Assembly (NCBI GenBank): GCA_964542435.1
Contig: CAZIVE010000001.1
Span: 5,736 to 69,735 of the forward strand
DNA: 64,000 bases
DNA from: CAZIVE01 sp964542435
GTDB taxonomy: Bacteria; Bacteroidota; Bacteroidia; Bacteroidales; Tannerellaceae
Reading direction: 5' to 3'
In this document: positions 18,829 to 30,465 of the stretch, piece after piece
Numbering within the stretch: position 1 is the first letter of the stretch
Layout of the letters: each line of letters opens with the position of its first letter
Notes under the pieces: model-generated
What the model saw: only the letters and a program-made list of their open reading frames with translations
The model's database searches: none
What the model was told of the DNA's origin: nothing
Program-made: the position numbers and the translations under genes

Positions 18829-20112
18829 TCATTTGAATCTACGTTGCATAGCCGGTTTGCGATGCGAAGTAGAGGATGGACGTTGTGAAGCAGGGGATTG
18901 TTTTCGTGCAGAACGCATCTGCTGGAAACGTTGCTGGTTCTGCAATTTGATCTCCTTCTGCTGTTGAACAGCCTGTTTTACTACGTCTGCTGCAAAAGGT
19001 TTACCTCCTGCAACCGGAATCTGTTTGCCAATGAGTTTGGTGATATCTTTCAAAAAAGGCATTTCCTCAGCATCGCAGAACGAGAGCGCTACACCACTAT
19101 TCCCGGCTCTGCCTGTACGTCCGATACGATGAATATAGGTTTCAGGCTCATTGGGAAGTTCATAGTTGATAACATGAGAAAGATGATCAACATCGATACC
19201 GCGAGCTGCTATATCCGTAGCGATTAATACGCGCGTGGTGTGATCTTTGAAATTGGTAAGCGCACGCTGACGGGCATTCTGTGTTTTGTTGCCATGAATT
19301 GCCTCAGCTCCAATACCGGAACTGTTGAGGAAACGGGCCACTTTGTCAGCGCCATGCTTGGTTCGCGTGAAGACCAGAACCGATTCGAGAGACTTATCAG
19401 ATAAAAGACTCTTCAACAGTTCGGGTTTGTCACCTCTATCAATATAATAGAGCGACTGATCAATACTATCGACCGTCGTTGCTGGCGGCGTCACCTCAAC
19501 CTTGGCAGGATTATGAAGAATGGAATCAGCCAACTTCTCAATCTCTGGTGGCATCGTAGCCGAGAAGAAAAGAGATTGACGCTTGACAGGCAAAAGCGGC
19601 AGAATGCGACGAATGTCATGAATGAAACCCATATCCAACATACGATCGGCTTCGTCTAAGACAAAACAGGTGAGGGATTTCAAGGAAATGAAGCCCTGAC
19701 CAATAAGATCCAGAAGGCGGCCCGGCGTGGCGATAAGCACATCAACACCCCGCTCCAAAGCATCCGTCTGTGGCTTCTGTCCTACTCCTCCAAAAATAAC
19801 GGCAGAACGCAGAGCTGTATATTTACCATAGGCTTTAAGACAATCACTATTCTGAATGGCCAACTCACGCGTAGGCGTAAGGATAAGTGCCCGAATGGGA
19901 TGATGACGATCCGGATGATTGGCTATATACTGTATGATTGGCAAGCAGAATGCTGCTGTTTTTCCTGTACCGGTCTGTGCGCATCCGAACAGATCTCTCC
20001 CATGAAGTACAACGGGAATTGCTTTTGCTTGTATAGGTGTTGGAATTTGATAACCTTCTTCTTCGAGCGCCTTTAAGATAGGCTCGATTAACTCTAATTG
20101 TTTAAATGTCAT
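18829..20112 (-). CDS. DEAD-box RNA helicase (RhlE-like)
   Basis: 427 aa. The order of motifs is complete: Q motif (PTPIQAKAIP), Walker A (AQTGTGKTAAF), PTRELA, TPGRLLDL, DEAD (VLDEADRMLDMGF), SAT, RGIDVDHLSHVINYELP, and HRIGRTGRAG. The basic Gln/Arg-rich tail (QQQKEIKLQNQQRFQQMRSA) is typical of RhlE-group enzymes, which remodel RNA in ribosome assembly or decay in the cytoplasm. Single gene with its own promoter. Confidence 0.93.
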   Translation of the reverse strand: MTFKQLELIEPILKALEEEGYQIPTPIQAKAIPVVLHGRDLFGCAQTGTGKTAAFCLPIIQYIANHPDRHHPIRALILTPTRELAIQNSDCLKAYGKYTALRSAVIFGGVGQKPQTDALERGVDVLIATPGRLLDLIGQGFISLKSLTCFVLDEADRMLDMGFIHDIRRILPLLPVKRQSLFFSATMPPEIEKLADSILHNPAKVEVTPPATTVDSIDQSLYYIDRGDKPELLKSLLSDKSLESVLVFTRTKHGADKVARFLNSSGIGAEAIHGNKTQNARQRALTNFKDHTTRVLIATDIAARGIDVDHLSHVINYELPNEPETYIHRIGRTGRAGNSGVALSFCDAEEMPFLKDITKLIGKQIPVAGGKPFAADVVKQAVQQQKEIKLQNQQRFQQMRSARKQSPASQRPSSTSHRKPAMQRRFK

Positions 20113-20156
20113 TATGAAATGTGTGAGCCTCTCGGCTCTTTATGTAAATAATGGCG

Positions 20157-20164
20157 CAAAGGTA
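20157..20164 (-). promoter_or_regulatory. -7 box of the DEAD-box helicase
   Basis: TACCTTTG on the minus strand, a perfect match to TAnnTTTG, 44 bp upstream of the ATG. No clear -33 element. Confidence 0.6.
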
Positions 20165-20350
20165 GGCATAATTTCCGTATAGAACAGCAGAAATAAATAA
20201 ATCGAACTGCAATTATAGGATGAAACACATCATATAGTCGTTATTTTAGGACATACACGTCCATAGGAACAGGAGACAAGACAATATTCTTGTCGCAGAA
20301 AAAGAAGCTAGGGGAAAAGGACAACAGCAAATACAGTTGTTTTACTTGCG

Positions 20351-21814
20351 TCAACGATCTTGCATCTGTCTGCGTTCCTTGGACAGCGCCTGTTGTTGGA
20401 TCTGATGCGTATCCATCTTCACAGTGCCGGAAACGAATTCAGGGAGATTGAAAGAATAAAACGAAGATTCATTCTGATCGGGATCTTTCTGTGGAAGCAG
20501 AAACGGTTTCGTGATGCGGCCTTTGTCATCGATAGATGCCAAATAGAGACGCGTGTACAAACCGTCAATGCGTCGGCTGCTGAATACGAACCAATGACTG
20601 TTGCTACTCCAGCTATGATAACTTTCTGCGTCGCTGCTATTGACTTCGCTAAGAGCTCGGTCGGAACCTGTGCGCAGGTCAATGAGACGAAGATCGGCCT
20701 CACGATGCCAAATGGAAGAGTTGCCATAATCTGAAATCGTGTACATCAGATAGCTGCCATCGTAAGAAGGACGAGGAAAGGAGACACTCTTGAACAATTT
20801 GTCGGCATTGACAAGCGTATCGACTTTGTCTCCGAAGATGCCCTTATCAGGATCAAAGCTGATGCGGCAGAGGCTGTATCGTATATGAGCATATTGTTCC
20901 AATGGCCGTGCTTTTGCACTGCAGAAATAGAGAGAACGACCATCGGGAGAAAAAGCCGGAGAGGTTTCAAAGGCATCGTTGGACTTAAGCTGTGGACACG
21001 AAAAGAGTTGATTCTTCTTTACATCGTACAGAACAATATCTGAAGCCAGATCGACAACCTCCACCCTTTTGTCGCGCACGACATGATACAAGCGCTGCGA
21101 TTTATTCACAGCATAGGCAATGAATTCACCCGTAGGATGCCAGTAAGAATAGCCGTACGAACCGATGGAAGCATTGTTTTTCATATTGAAAAGCTCGGTC
21201 TTATCATTCAACTTCAGTGCTGTAGCTCCGTAATTCCCGCAAATGTGAAAACTGTATGAATCAGGGTTCGTAGCTTGGAAAGAATGGCAATTGATGCAGC
21301 TGTTGGGAACCAAGGTATTTTCAATCAGCGTACGTTGACGAAAGCTAGAAAGACTGCGCTCGTATATTCCCATCTTGCCATAAGCTTCATAACCTGGAGC
21401 AATCAGACGATAAACGAGTCCCTCATCGATGGCAAATTGGCTTACATAAATCGGAAACGAAGCATAACGGATCCACTTCCCATTTCTCTTAGCCGAAACG
21501 GTCAGCGTGATTTTTCCTCCTTTGTTCTCAGCAAGCAACTTCTTCCAAGTCCTTGGGGAGAAGAAGGTCGAATGGTCACGTTGAACATGTATGGTTCGAT
21601 TTTTCCCGGTTACAACAACGTCGATCTTATCGTAACTGTCATCCGCCATGCGAAAGTTGAGCGGAGCAACAGATGATGGAACGGTTACTCCCACATAATC
21701 CGGGAACAGGCTTGGAGTTGAGTTAACGGTTAAAGCCGGACGGACCGTTTCATTGCAAGAGATGAAAATAGCGAAAGAAAGTACGAACAGCAGAGGAATG
21801 ATATATCGTTTCAT
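20351..21814 (-). CDS. PD40 beta-propeller lipoprotein with a CxxCH motif
   Basis: 487 aa. The lipoprotein signal has Cys20 (FAIFISCNE). The C-terminal two thirds hold PD40/TolB-like propeller repeats (SPAFSPDGRSLYFCSA, SYDGSYLMYTISDYG, SNSHWFVFSSRR). A CINCHSF motif at about residue 173 has the form CxxCH, the usual attachment site of c-type heme, and relatives are often named cytochrome c biosynthesis proteins. No cytochrome fold is otherwise obvious, so heme binding is a hypothesis. It lies 7 bp after the DUF6057 gene, so the two form an operon. Confidence 0.75.
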   Translation of the reverse strand: MKRYIIPLLFVLSFAIFISCNETVRPALTVNSTPSLFPDYVGVTVPSSVAPLNFRMADDSYDKIDVVVTGKNRTIHVQRDHSTFFSPRTWKKLLAENKGGKITLTVSAKRNGKWIRYASFPIYVSQFAIDEGLVYRLIAPGYEAYGKMGIYERSLSSFRQRTLIENTLVPNSCINCHSFQATNPDSYSFHICGNYGATALKLNDKTELFNMKNNASIGSYGYSYWHPTGEFIAYAVNKSQRLYHVVRDKRVEVVDLASDIVLYDVKKNQLFSCPQLKSNDAFETSPAFSPDGRSLYFCSAKARPLEQYAHIRYSLCRISFDPDKGIFGDKVDTLVNADKLFKSVSFPRPSYDGSYLMYTISDYGNSSIWHREADLRLIDLRTGSDRALSEVNSSDAESYHSWSSNSHWFVFSSRRIDGLYTRLYLASIDDKGRITKPFLLPQKDPDQNESSFYSFNLPEFVSGTVKMDTHQIQQQALSKERRQMQDR

Positions 21815-21821
21815 GATCGTT

Positions 21822-23717
21822 CTATTTTCTGAAATAAAGATAATACCAGTAAGAAGACGAGAACTGCGTTTGCAGCATGGGCTGCGGATTGCGATAGCTG
21901 GACATGATCGAACGGAAGGTACTATAATCGCTAATCACATTCGCATTGATGGAATAAGGAATGTCTTCCGTCGGATCATGTTTCGTGTTCATCCATATGT
22001 AATAGAGCGCCTCCTGATAACATTGAGGGATCGGATTGAATCGCACGCCATGATAATCGCCGAGACGATAGCACTCAAGGAAATGTGGAAGGTCTCTCTT
22101 TAGCAAGCTATAAGCCAGCAGATAATTGAAAAGCTCCTTGTCGCCCCATTGCTGCATCAGCACGAGTCCCATCATCTTATCCATCTCATTGGGTTGGAAG
22201 ATAAAGTCGTTCTGGCTTCTACGATGACTGAGGTCCTTCCATTCCACATTGTCATCGAGCGCCGTTCCTTCTTTCATCTTTGCAATAACTCTCGTCGCCC
22301 ATTTGCGATAAAAGAGGGTATGCTGTAGAATATGCAGGTACTTGAGAGCCACAACATCCTCTCCGTTTATGATGTTTGTCTCAGCCAACCGTACAATGGA
22401 ACGTACGCTCATCTGATAGTCAGGTAAAGCTTCCATCGCTTCGAAAGCATATCTCTGAGCCGTATTGATAAATCCCAATTGGAAATAGATCTCACCGGAA
22501 ATGAAGGGGACGGTGAAGTCGCGGACGAATGTAGGGAAAAGTCCCTCAGGTCCGCTTTGATGGTAGTGGAACATCTCTCCCATCCGATCTTCCTTACAAA
22601 GTGCCAGATTGAGACAGGCAGTCGACAAAGGACTCGTAGGCATCCGATAGTCAGCAAGTTTGATCACCTCTTTCCATTGCCGTGTACGTGCATAATAATC
22701 ATAGGCCATGACTTCTTCCTTAGGAATATCAATGGAACGACGTACAAAAAAGGCGCCACACAACAGGACGACGATGGCAAGCGCACTGAAAAAGAGCCAG
22801 CCTTTGCGGGAACGTGCTGCAATCGTCGGAAACCAACGAAAGAGAATAGGGATAAGACAGAGCGCCCAGAATACCGGCAGTTGTATAGGAAAACTGTATG
22901 GAAATCTCCAGAAGTCTCCGCCCCACCAAAGTCTGTGAAGTGTATCTTGCAATAGAAACTGCTTCGTAAGCAAAGGCGGAAGGATGACAAGGAAAACAGA
23001 AACGACAAATAACACGATCATCGTACCAATCCTGGTTTGGTTGCAGAAATATTCCAAGGTGAGAGCGAAGATCGGGAAAAGGACAAATGGTGCACCTACC
23101 ATCCAATACAGCAAAGGCGTGGCAATCGCTGCATAGATGAAGCGGGATTTCTTACATTGGATCTGAGCATATAGCCAGGCAAAAGGCAAGACGAACAAAG
23201 CAGAGACCAATCCGCCGAGCAAATAGTTGTCGTTGCCCATCAGACACCAGAAAAAGATGGGAGGAATGAAGGTGAGCGGTTCAAAAGCGACACCCTCTTT
23301 GTAACAACGTGTCAGGACGAGCAGATGACGCTGTAGTGCCACCAGAAGAAGTGCAATGAGGAAGGCTCCGAACAGCGGACGACAGAAGAACTGCGTAACG
23401 AACCGACTGAAGTAATCGGAAAGGCCGCCGGGATGAGAAAGCGTCTGCCAGAAATATTCGGGTGTAAGAAGAAACAGCTGCAACTGCTCCTGATAATGAA
23501 GATGGAACGGATAGACACTACCGAAATAGAGAAACGACAGCAGTAACAGCAGGAACGAAAGTCCTGTATGCGTGTGCTGAAGATTGCTCTTGGAGTTTAC
23601 ATTCTTCTTCAAGCGATTCAATGAAGCTTGAAAGAAAGTCATCTCTTGTTTTTCTCTGTGGGTTGTCATATAAAGAGTGTTGTTCATCACGGCAAAATTA
23701 ATGATAACTTTCATCAA
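21822..23717 (-). CDS. DUF6057-type polytopic membrane protein
   Basis: Up to 631 aa. The first half has about 10 hydrophobic helices (FLLLLLSFLYFGSVYPF, AFLIALLLVAL, IVLFVVSVFLVILPPLL and others). The second half is a soluble helical repeat region (TACLNLALCKEDRMGEMF, SGEIYFQLGFINTAQRYAFEAMEALP). This matches the DUF6057 family, usually next to a PD40 lipoprotein as here (from memory). The start is uncertain: Met at residue 11, 17 or 26 (MTFFQASLNR, 23642) are alternatives. The function is unknown. Confidence 0.75.
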   Translation of the reverse strand: MMKVIINFAVMNNTLYMTTHREKQEMTFFQASLNRLKKNVNSKSNLQHTHTGLSFLLLLLSFLYFGSVYPFHLHYQEQLQLFLLTPEYFWQTLSHPGGLSDYFSRFVTQFFCRPLFGAFLIALLLVALQRHLLVLTRCYKEGVAFEPLTFIPPIFFWCLMGNDNYLLGGLVSALFVLPFAWLYAQIQCKKSRFIYAAIATPLLYWMVGAPFVLFPIFALTLEYFCNQTRIGTMIVLFVVSVFLVILPPLLTKQFLLQDTLHRLWWGGDFWRFPYSFPIQLPVFWALCLIPILFRWFPTIAARSRKGWLFFSALAIVVLLCGAFFVRRSIDIPKEEVMAYDYYARTRQWKEVIKLADYRMPTSPLSTACLNLALCKEDRMGEMFHYHQSGPEGLFPTFVRDFTVPFISGEIYFQLGFINTAQRYAFEAMEALPDYQMSVRSIVRLAETNIINGEDVVALKYLHILQHTLFYRKWATRVIAKMKEGTALDDNVEWKDLSHRRSQNDFIFQPNEMDKMMGLVLMQQWGDKELFNYLLAYSLLKRDLPHFLECYRLGDYHGVRFNPIPQCYQEALYYIWMNTKHDPTEDIPYSINANVISDYSTFRSIMSSYRNPQPMLQTQFSSSYWYYLYFRK

Positions 23718-23726
23718 TAGGTACTT

Positions 23727-23993
23727 TCAAAGCAGGTAATCATCTACATCTTTCCAAAGCGGATCATTTCTTAACCAAATCCAAAGTTCCATAATTGAAT
23801 CCATGTTGAACGTAATGTAATGTCCATTACAACAGCCAACCGTCTTCAGATAAGGATATTCGATGCGTTCAGCAATGGATGTGTAATGAGAAAAGTTGAT
23901 GCGAACGTATCCATCAATAAGTGAAAAGTCAAAGGAATTACAAGAAGGAATAGTGAGGTATTTTGACAATGAGAACTCCGTTGTCAAAATCAT
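23727..23993 (-). CDS. Hypothetical protein, 88 aa
   Basis: Not recognised. The composition looks protein-like (aromatic and acidic residues, ends MELWIWLRNDPLWKDVDDYLL), with no signal peptide or TM helix. It ends 9 bp before the earliest possible start of the DUF6057 gene and could be its small upstream partner or the remnant of a larger gene. Confidence 0.4.
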   Translation of the reverse strand: MILTTEFSLSKYLTIPSCNSFDFSLIDGYVRINFSHYTSIAERIEYPYLKTVGCCNGHYITFNMDSIMELWIWLRNDPLWKDVDDYLL

Positions 23994-24267
23994 GAAAACA
24001 GATGCCCTAAATGCTGTTTCTCCCTCTATTTTTACTCGAATTTACAGATTTTGGCAACGGGAATGTCCTTGTTAAAATATGTATAATTCTTATCGCTTCT
24101 AAAGAAGTTATGAATGAAGGACGATGCGAATAGTCACTTCCTTCATTGCATCCCATGGATGAAAGACAGAATGCAAAGCGCACGTTTGATAGCAACGCCA
24201 TAAATGCAAAAGACCGCGCCAACGGATGAGGTCGACACGGTCTTATAGGATTATCAGGAACTTTTAA
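23994..24267. other. Intergenic region upstream of the small ORF
   Basis: No supported gene; a 71-codon frame at 24007-24222 has no protein-like features. The right end holds the yidC terminator. Confidence 0.5.
24208..24244 (-). terminator. Terminator of the pyrG-yidC operon
   Basis: AAGACCG (24210-24216) pairs with CGGTCTT (24238-24244); on the minus strand the stem is followed by TTTTGCATTTA. It starts 24 bp after the yidC stop. Confidence 0.6.
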
Positions 24268-26169
24268 TTATCTCTTTTTGTTGCCCGGGCGTTGTTGAGC
24301 TTGCTGTTGTTGACGCTGAGCTTCTTCAAGACGTTTCATAAAGCCTGACTTCTTCATCGGTTTCTTTTTGTTTTCTTCCAATTTGGCAAGCAGCTTATCT
24401 TCATCGATAGTCAGACGGAAATAGAGAGTCTGAAGAATGGAGATCAGCATAGAAATGAAGTAGTAGTATGTCAAACCTGAAGCATATTGATTGAAGAATA
24501 CGAGGAACATCAAAGGCATCAGATACATCACGGCTTTCATGCCCGGCATCTGAGGCTGTCCTGTACTGGTCATATCCATGTTCCATTTCGTATAGATGAT
24601 GTTGGTGATCGTCATGAGCACACAGAAGAGACTGATATGGTTACCAAAATAGGATGTGATGAACGGTATATTAGCACTCCAGCTCACGACGGCATCATAG
24701 GTTGACAAGTCGGATGCCCAAAGGAAACTCTGATGACGCAATTCGAATGCCGACGGGAAGAACATGAAGAGAGCGATCAAGATAGGCATCTGCAGCAGCA
24801 TAGGAAGGCAGCCGCTCATCGGACTTGCGCCCGCTCGACTATACAATTCCATAGTTGCTTTCTGACGATCCATGGCCTTATCCTGTCCTGGATATTTCTT
24901 GTTAATCTCTTCCACCTGAGGACGAAGCACGCGCATTTTGGCCGTGGACATATAGGATTTGTAGGTCAACGGGAAGAGGATGAGCTTAACGATGATAGTC
25001 AATACAAGGATCAGGATACCATAAGAGGATATAAACTTACCCAGGAAGTCAAACAGCGGAATAACGAAATACTGGTTCACCCAGCGGAAAATTCCCCAGC
25101 CCAACGGGACCAGTTTGCCTAAGGTAAGCTGATCGACTTCGGAGTTGACACCTTTATCATACGCCTTGAGCATCTCGAACTTGTTCGGTCCAAAGAAGAA
25201 GGTCATCTCGGTAAGTTTCTTCCCCTGGAGATCAAAGGCGACAGTCGTTGTAGTCTTGAAGTTCTTCATGATCTTACCGCCTTGTGGCATCGTTGATTCG
25301 ACATTGGTACTCTCAAAGCCATCCTTTGAGATCAAGACGGTTGAGAAGAACATGTCTTTATATCCGATCCACTTGACGCGACTGGTAAGTTTCTTGGTAT
25401 CACTGGCTTTCGACTCGCTCAGCTTCTCTACATTGTCTGCCACGAACTTGTAGTTAAGGCTGACATAACGGCTCTCAAACTGACGGCCTTTTTCCTGCTG
25501 ACGCACAGCCTGTGTCCATTCGATGTCCACAGAGTTGGAATTGGGAGCGAGAATACCGTTCAGCCCGTTTGACTTGACATTGAATGACATCATGTAATCA
25601 TTCGGTTTCAGCGTATAGATAAAGTCGAGAGAATGGCCCTGACCAGCATCGAGGCGCATGATGACCGTATTCGGATCATTGCTTTTCACCGGAGTAAAAA
25701 AGAGATCCTCTGTGTTGACCACACGGTTGGTAGCTGTCACGAGCGTCATGTTGAACGAAGAGGTTGCATCATCGAAGAGGATGACAGGCTTCTTCTGGTA
25801 ATTGTCGAATTCCTTCAGACGCACATAATTGACACGGCCACCTTTATTACTCAGATGAACCTCCAGCCTGTTGTTCTCGAGAACGGTCACACTGTCTGAT
25901 CCTGCAGCAGCCTGAGCAAAATCGCCATAGCTGCTCTTCAGACTATCGCGAAGCATAGAGTCCGGAAGTTGGGCCATAGCCTTCTTCTGGGCTTCCGCTT
26001 CACTGGTCTTTTTCTGTTCCAGCTGAGCTTGTGTCTTCTGGACCAAAGCAATCGAATCCTCGTAATGCTTGCGAGCAGCTTGCTGTTCAGGAGTCGGACG
26101 ATTCAGATAGCTGAATGCAAACAGTACAATACCGATGAGCAGAAAGCCGATGATTGTATTTCTATCCAT
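24268..26169 (-). CDS. yidC: Membrane protein insertase YidC
   Basis: 633 aa. N-terminal TM (IIGFLLIGIVLFAFSYLNRPTPEQQAARK), a long periplasmic beta domain (about 90-350), then the conserved 60-kDa inner membrane domain with TM helices (SSYGILILVLTIIVKLILFPLTYKSYMS, AGASPMSGCLPMLLQMPILIALF). The C-terminus is basic and Gln/Lys-rich (QRQQQQAQQRPGNKKR) and may touch the ribosome. It inserts proteins into the inner membrane with or without Sec. It lies 6 bp after pyrG, so they are co-transcribed. Confidence 0.97.
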   Translation of the reverse strand: MDRNTIIGFLLIGIVLFAFSYLNRPTPEQQAARKHYEDSIALVQKTQAQLEQKKTSEAEAQKKAMAQLPDSMLRDSLKSSYGDFAQAAAGSDSVTVLENNRLEVHLSNKGGRVNYVRLKEFDNYQKKPVILFDDATSSFNMTLVTATNRVVNTEDLFFTPVKSNDPNTVIMRLDAGQGHSLDFIYTLKPNDYMMSFNVKSNGLNGILAPNSNSVDIEWTQAVRQQEKGRQFESRYVSLNYKFVADNVEKLSESKASDTKKLTSRVKWIGYKDMFFSTVLISKDGFESTNVESTMPQGGKIMKNFKTTTTVAFDLQGKKLTEMTFFFGPNKFEMLKAYDKGVNSEVDQLTLGKLVPLGWGIFRWVNQYFVIPLFDFLGKFISSYGILILVLTIIVKLILFPLTYKSYMSTAKMRVLRPQVEEINKKYPGQDKAMDRQKATMELYSRAGASPMSGCLPMLLQMPILIALFMFFPSAFELRHQSFLWASDLSTYDAVVSWSANIPFITSYFGNHISLFCVLMTITNIIYTKWNMDMTSTGQPQMPGMKAVMYLMPLMFLVFFNQYASGLTYYYFISMLISILQTLYFRLTIDEDKLLAKLEENKKKPMKKSGFMKRLEEAQRQQQQAQQRPGNKKR

Positions 26170-26175
26170 TTACTA

Positions 26176-27927
<1,752 letters not shown>

Positions 27928-27982
27928 TCAACGACGGCAACGAGCTTTGTTGCCATCGTCGCTTCTCCACTTCACTTGTTCC

Positions 27983-30286
27983 TTACATCAGCGTCACTTT
28001 GATACTCTCACGGGCTTTCACTACGATCTTCTTGATTCGCGGGGCGTTGGTAATGGAATAGGGTTCTGTCTTCGCCTCCTTCGACGACTCGAGATAGATC
28101 TTCACTTGCGCGTCGTAACGAGTGGGATTCTCTATCTGGAGCGTCATGCGGTTATCTTTGTTGCTCAAGACCTTTACGTTCAGGTTGTCGAAAGTCTCCA
28201 CGATGGAGGCATCTTTCTGGATGTAGATGCTCGGAAGCTGCGTGACGGTAAGCATCGCGGCAGTCTCCACCCACGAACAGGATCCGAAGATATTACCTCC
28301 AATATTTTCCTTTCCTTCCCAATCCGACAGATTGACGCGTTCGCATACTTCGCCCGGTGCGAGATTTGCGATGGGACGATCGGTGGAAGAAATATACTGT
28401 GGTAGGCCATGAGCAATGTCTCTGAGCAGATCCAACGCATCGGCATCGCGCGTTGCCCTAAAATATTTCAGCAGTGACTCGCCCGACCAGGTACAGATGG
28501 CCGGAGCAGCATGTTTATTGGCGATGCTTGCCCACACAGCACCGCATGAATGTGTCTTCAACTTGCCGAGAACCGATCGTGCCGGAAAATCATAATCGTA
28601 TGAGACCACCCAGCTGGCACAGATAGGAAGCAATACCTTCGCCTCTTGCAGCCACTTCTCGTTCTTCGTCACCTCATAAAGCGTCATGAACGATTCGAAC
28701 AGTCCGAAAGCCGATTCACTGTCCGGCGATGAGAGAATCTCGCCCGGTCCGCCGGTTGTATATCCTTTGAGCACATAATCCTGATAGTATTTCTCCGCCA
28801 ACGAATCAGCCACCTGCAGATAGCTCTTCTCATTAAAGGTCTGCGAAGCTAATGCCAATCCTGCAGGAACGATGGCGCCGGCTGTCGATCCGCCGATACA
28901 GATATCGCCATTCTCTACATCCACAAACTGTCCCACCTGTCCGTATCTTCTCCAGAGTTTCACAAAGGCATCAGCCTGCTTGCGTATTCCGGAGAGCCAC
29001 GTCGGAGGAATCTCCTTTTTGAGACGTTTTAACTGCTCGAAGTGCTTCTGACTCATGTAGAGAAAATCGCCTTGCGAACGTACGAAGGTCTCGTTGTACT
29101 TGAAAGGCGTTTCGAAGCCGAAGCCGGCAAACTGCGTTCCGTTGCCAATGGCTTTGAAGAATCCGGAAGATGCCTGCGTCTTGCTGAAGATCACATTCAG
29201 GTTCCTATTCACGCGTGTAATCTCCTGTTCGCTGCCGTTGGTCAGCATCGGTAAGGTGACCTGCGCGCCGCCGACCCAGCCGAGTTGCCATATTTGGTTC
29301 CAAGTGGTATGAGATCCCGGTTTCGTTAGTGTGTACATGTTGATTGATTCATCCCAACGGTCACTCTGATAGAGATTATCCATCAAGCGCCATACTTCGC
29401 TGTAGGGCATCACGCCGTAGTCGAGACTGACAGGATTAAGTATTTTGCGCACCTTCATGAAGAGCGCATACATATCTTTCACGGAAGAGGCGGGCGAACG
29501 ATAGATGCTGAAGCGGATCTCTATTACATTGCCCTTCTTCAGATTGACCGCCTTGTCTCCGGAAGGCATGAAGCCGTCGATGACCGCACGTTTCTCCCGC
29601 ATGCAGGGTGAACCGATACTGAATGTTGCCTCCTTCTGTTTTTTATATTCTTCGATGGTAAGGCTATAGTTGCCATATTTGTTGCTTTGACAGGTTTGCA
29701 GCATCCAGGTGTTCTGCCCCAAAGGAGAGTAGAAAGCCATGAGCGGCGTGGAAGCATTGCCTGAGGAAAGCGTTATCTTGCCGCTGTTCTTGCTCTTCTC
29801 CAATGTCGGGACGAGCGGTGTTGTAGTCGGCATGTTGACATTCCAATCCTTTTTGTCATACCAATAGGGCGGATATTTCATCTGCTTCACCTCAAACTTG
29901 TTTCCCGCATAGACAATGGCAGGGACAAAGACGAAGTTGTCGGGTGACCAATTGTTGAACTTGAAGTGCACCTCGGCAGCCACCTGATTGGCACGGATGC
30001 TGACAAGTTTGAAACGAACCCGATAATCCACACGAGGCACGGACGAATCCACGACAGTGGAATCGATATCCACTGTCCAAAGGTTTTTCTTCAGATCTTT
30101 GATTCTTCCTTTCTTGAAGGCTGCATCCGTCCCGTCTATCAAATCCGAACCGTTGTAATAGTTCAGGCTCAGACTCAGTTCCTGCGTAAAGGCCGGAAGA
30201 GCGAGCGTCGCCAGGAGGAGACAACAGAAGAGCTTTCGCAGATTTCTTCTGCTAAACAGTTGTCGGATGTTATTTTTGCGATTCAT
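27983..30286 (-). CDS. Secreted protein with a predicted alpha-helical glycosidase-like domain, family not recognised
   Basis: 767 aa with a signal peptide (FCCLLLATLALPAFTQ). The N-terminal third is beta-rich (VDYRVRFKLVSIRANQVAAEVHFKFNNWSPDNF). The middle looks like an (alpha/alpha) barrel of the six-hairpin glycosidase kind (IGGSTAGAIVPAGLALAS, TTGGPGEILSSPDSESAFGLFESFMTLYEVT, SCGAVWASIANKHAAPAICTWSGESLLKYFRA). The C-terminus is a beta sandwich. D/E-rich segments such as SPDSESAF are catalytic candidates. I cannot name a GH family. It is a single gene, followed by an 11-bp inverted repeat at 27931-27959. Confidence 0.7.
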   Translation of the reverse strand: MNRKNNIRQLFSRRNLRKLFCCLLLATLALPAFTQELSLSLNYYNGSDLIDGTDAAFKKGRIKDLKKNLWTVDIDSTVVDSSVPRVDYRVRFKLVSIRANQVAAEVHFKFNNWSPDNFVFVPAIVYAGNKFEVKQMKYPPYWYDKKDWNVNMPTTTPLVPTLEKSKNSGKITLSSGNASTPLMAFYSPLGQNTWMLQTCQSNKYGNYSLTIEEYKKQKEATFSIGSPCMREKRAVIDGFMPSGDKAVNLKKGNVIEIRFSIYRSPASSVKDMYALFMKVRKILNPVSLDYGVMPYSEVWRLMDNLYQSDRWDESINMYTLTKPGSHTTWNQIWQLGWVGGAQVTLPMLTNGSEQEITRVNRNLNVIFSKTQASSGFFKAIGNGTQFAGFGFETPFKYNETFVRSQGDFLYMSQKHFEQLKRLKKEIPPTWLSGIRKQADAFVKLWRRYGQVGQFVDVENGDICIGGSTAGAIVPAGLALASQTFNEKSYLQVADSLAEKYYQDYVLKGYTTGGPGEILSSPDSESAFGLFESFMTLYEVTKNEKWLQEAKVLLPICASWVVSYDYDFPARSVLGKLKTHSCGAVWASIANKHAAPAICTWSGESLLKYFRATRDADALDLLRDIAHGLPQYISSTDRPIANLAPGEVCERVNLSDWEGKENIGGNIFGSCSWVETAAMLTVTQLPSIYIQKDASIVETFDNLNVKVLSNKDNRMTLQIENPTRYDAQVKIYLESSKEAKTEPYSITNAPRIKKIVVKARESIKVTLM

Positions 30287-30400
30287 ATTTTATATTGTTT
30301 TATCGACGGTACGAACTGAAGTTTAGGTTATACATATATATACTCGCTTTTCAAAAAAAGCAAAAGGAATACAAGCCCTCACCCGGATGTCTTTCCTTTT

Positions 30401-30446
30401 AACAAAAACAGGTAGCCACATGCGAAAACGACATGCAGCTACCTGC
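30401..30446 (-). terminator. Terminator of the EF-G2 gene
   Basis: CAGGTAGC (30409-30416) pairs with GCTACCTG (30438-30445). The minus strand continues with TTTTTGTT. It starts 20 bp after the stop. Confidence 0.8.
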
Positions 30447-30465
30447 TTACTTTTACTACAGAATA

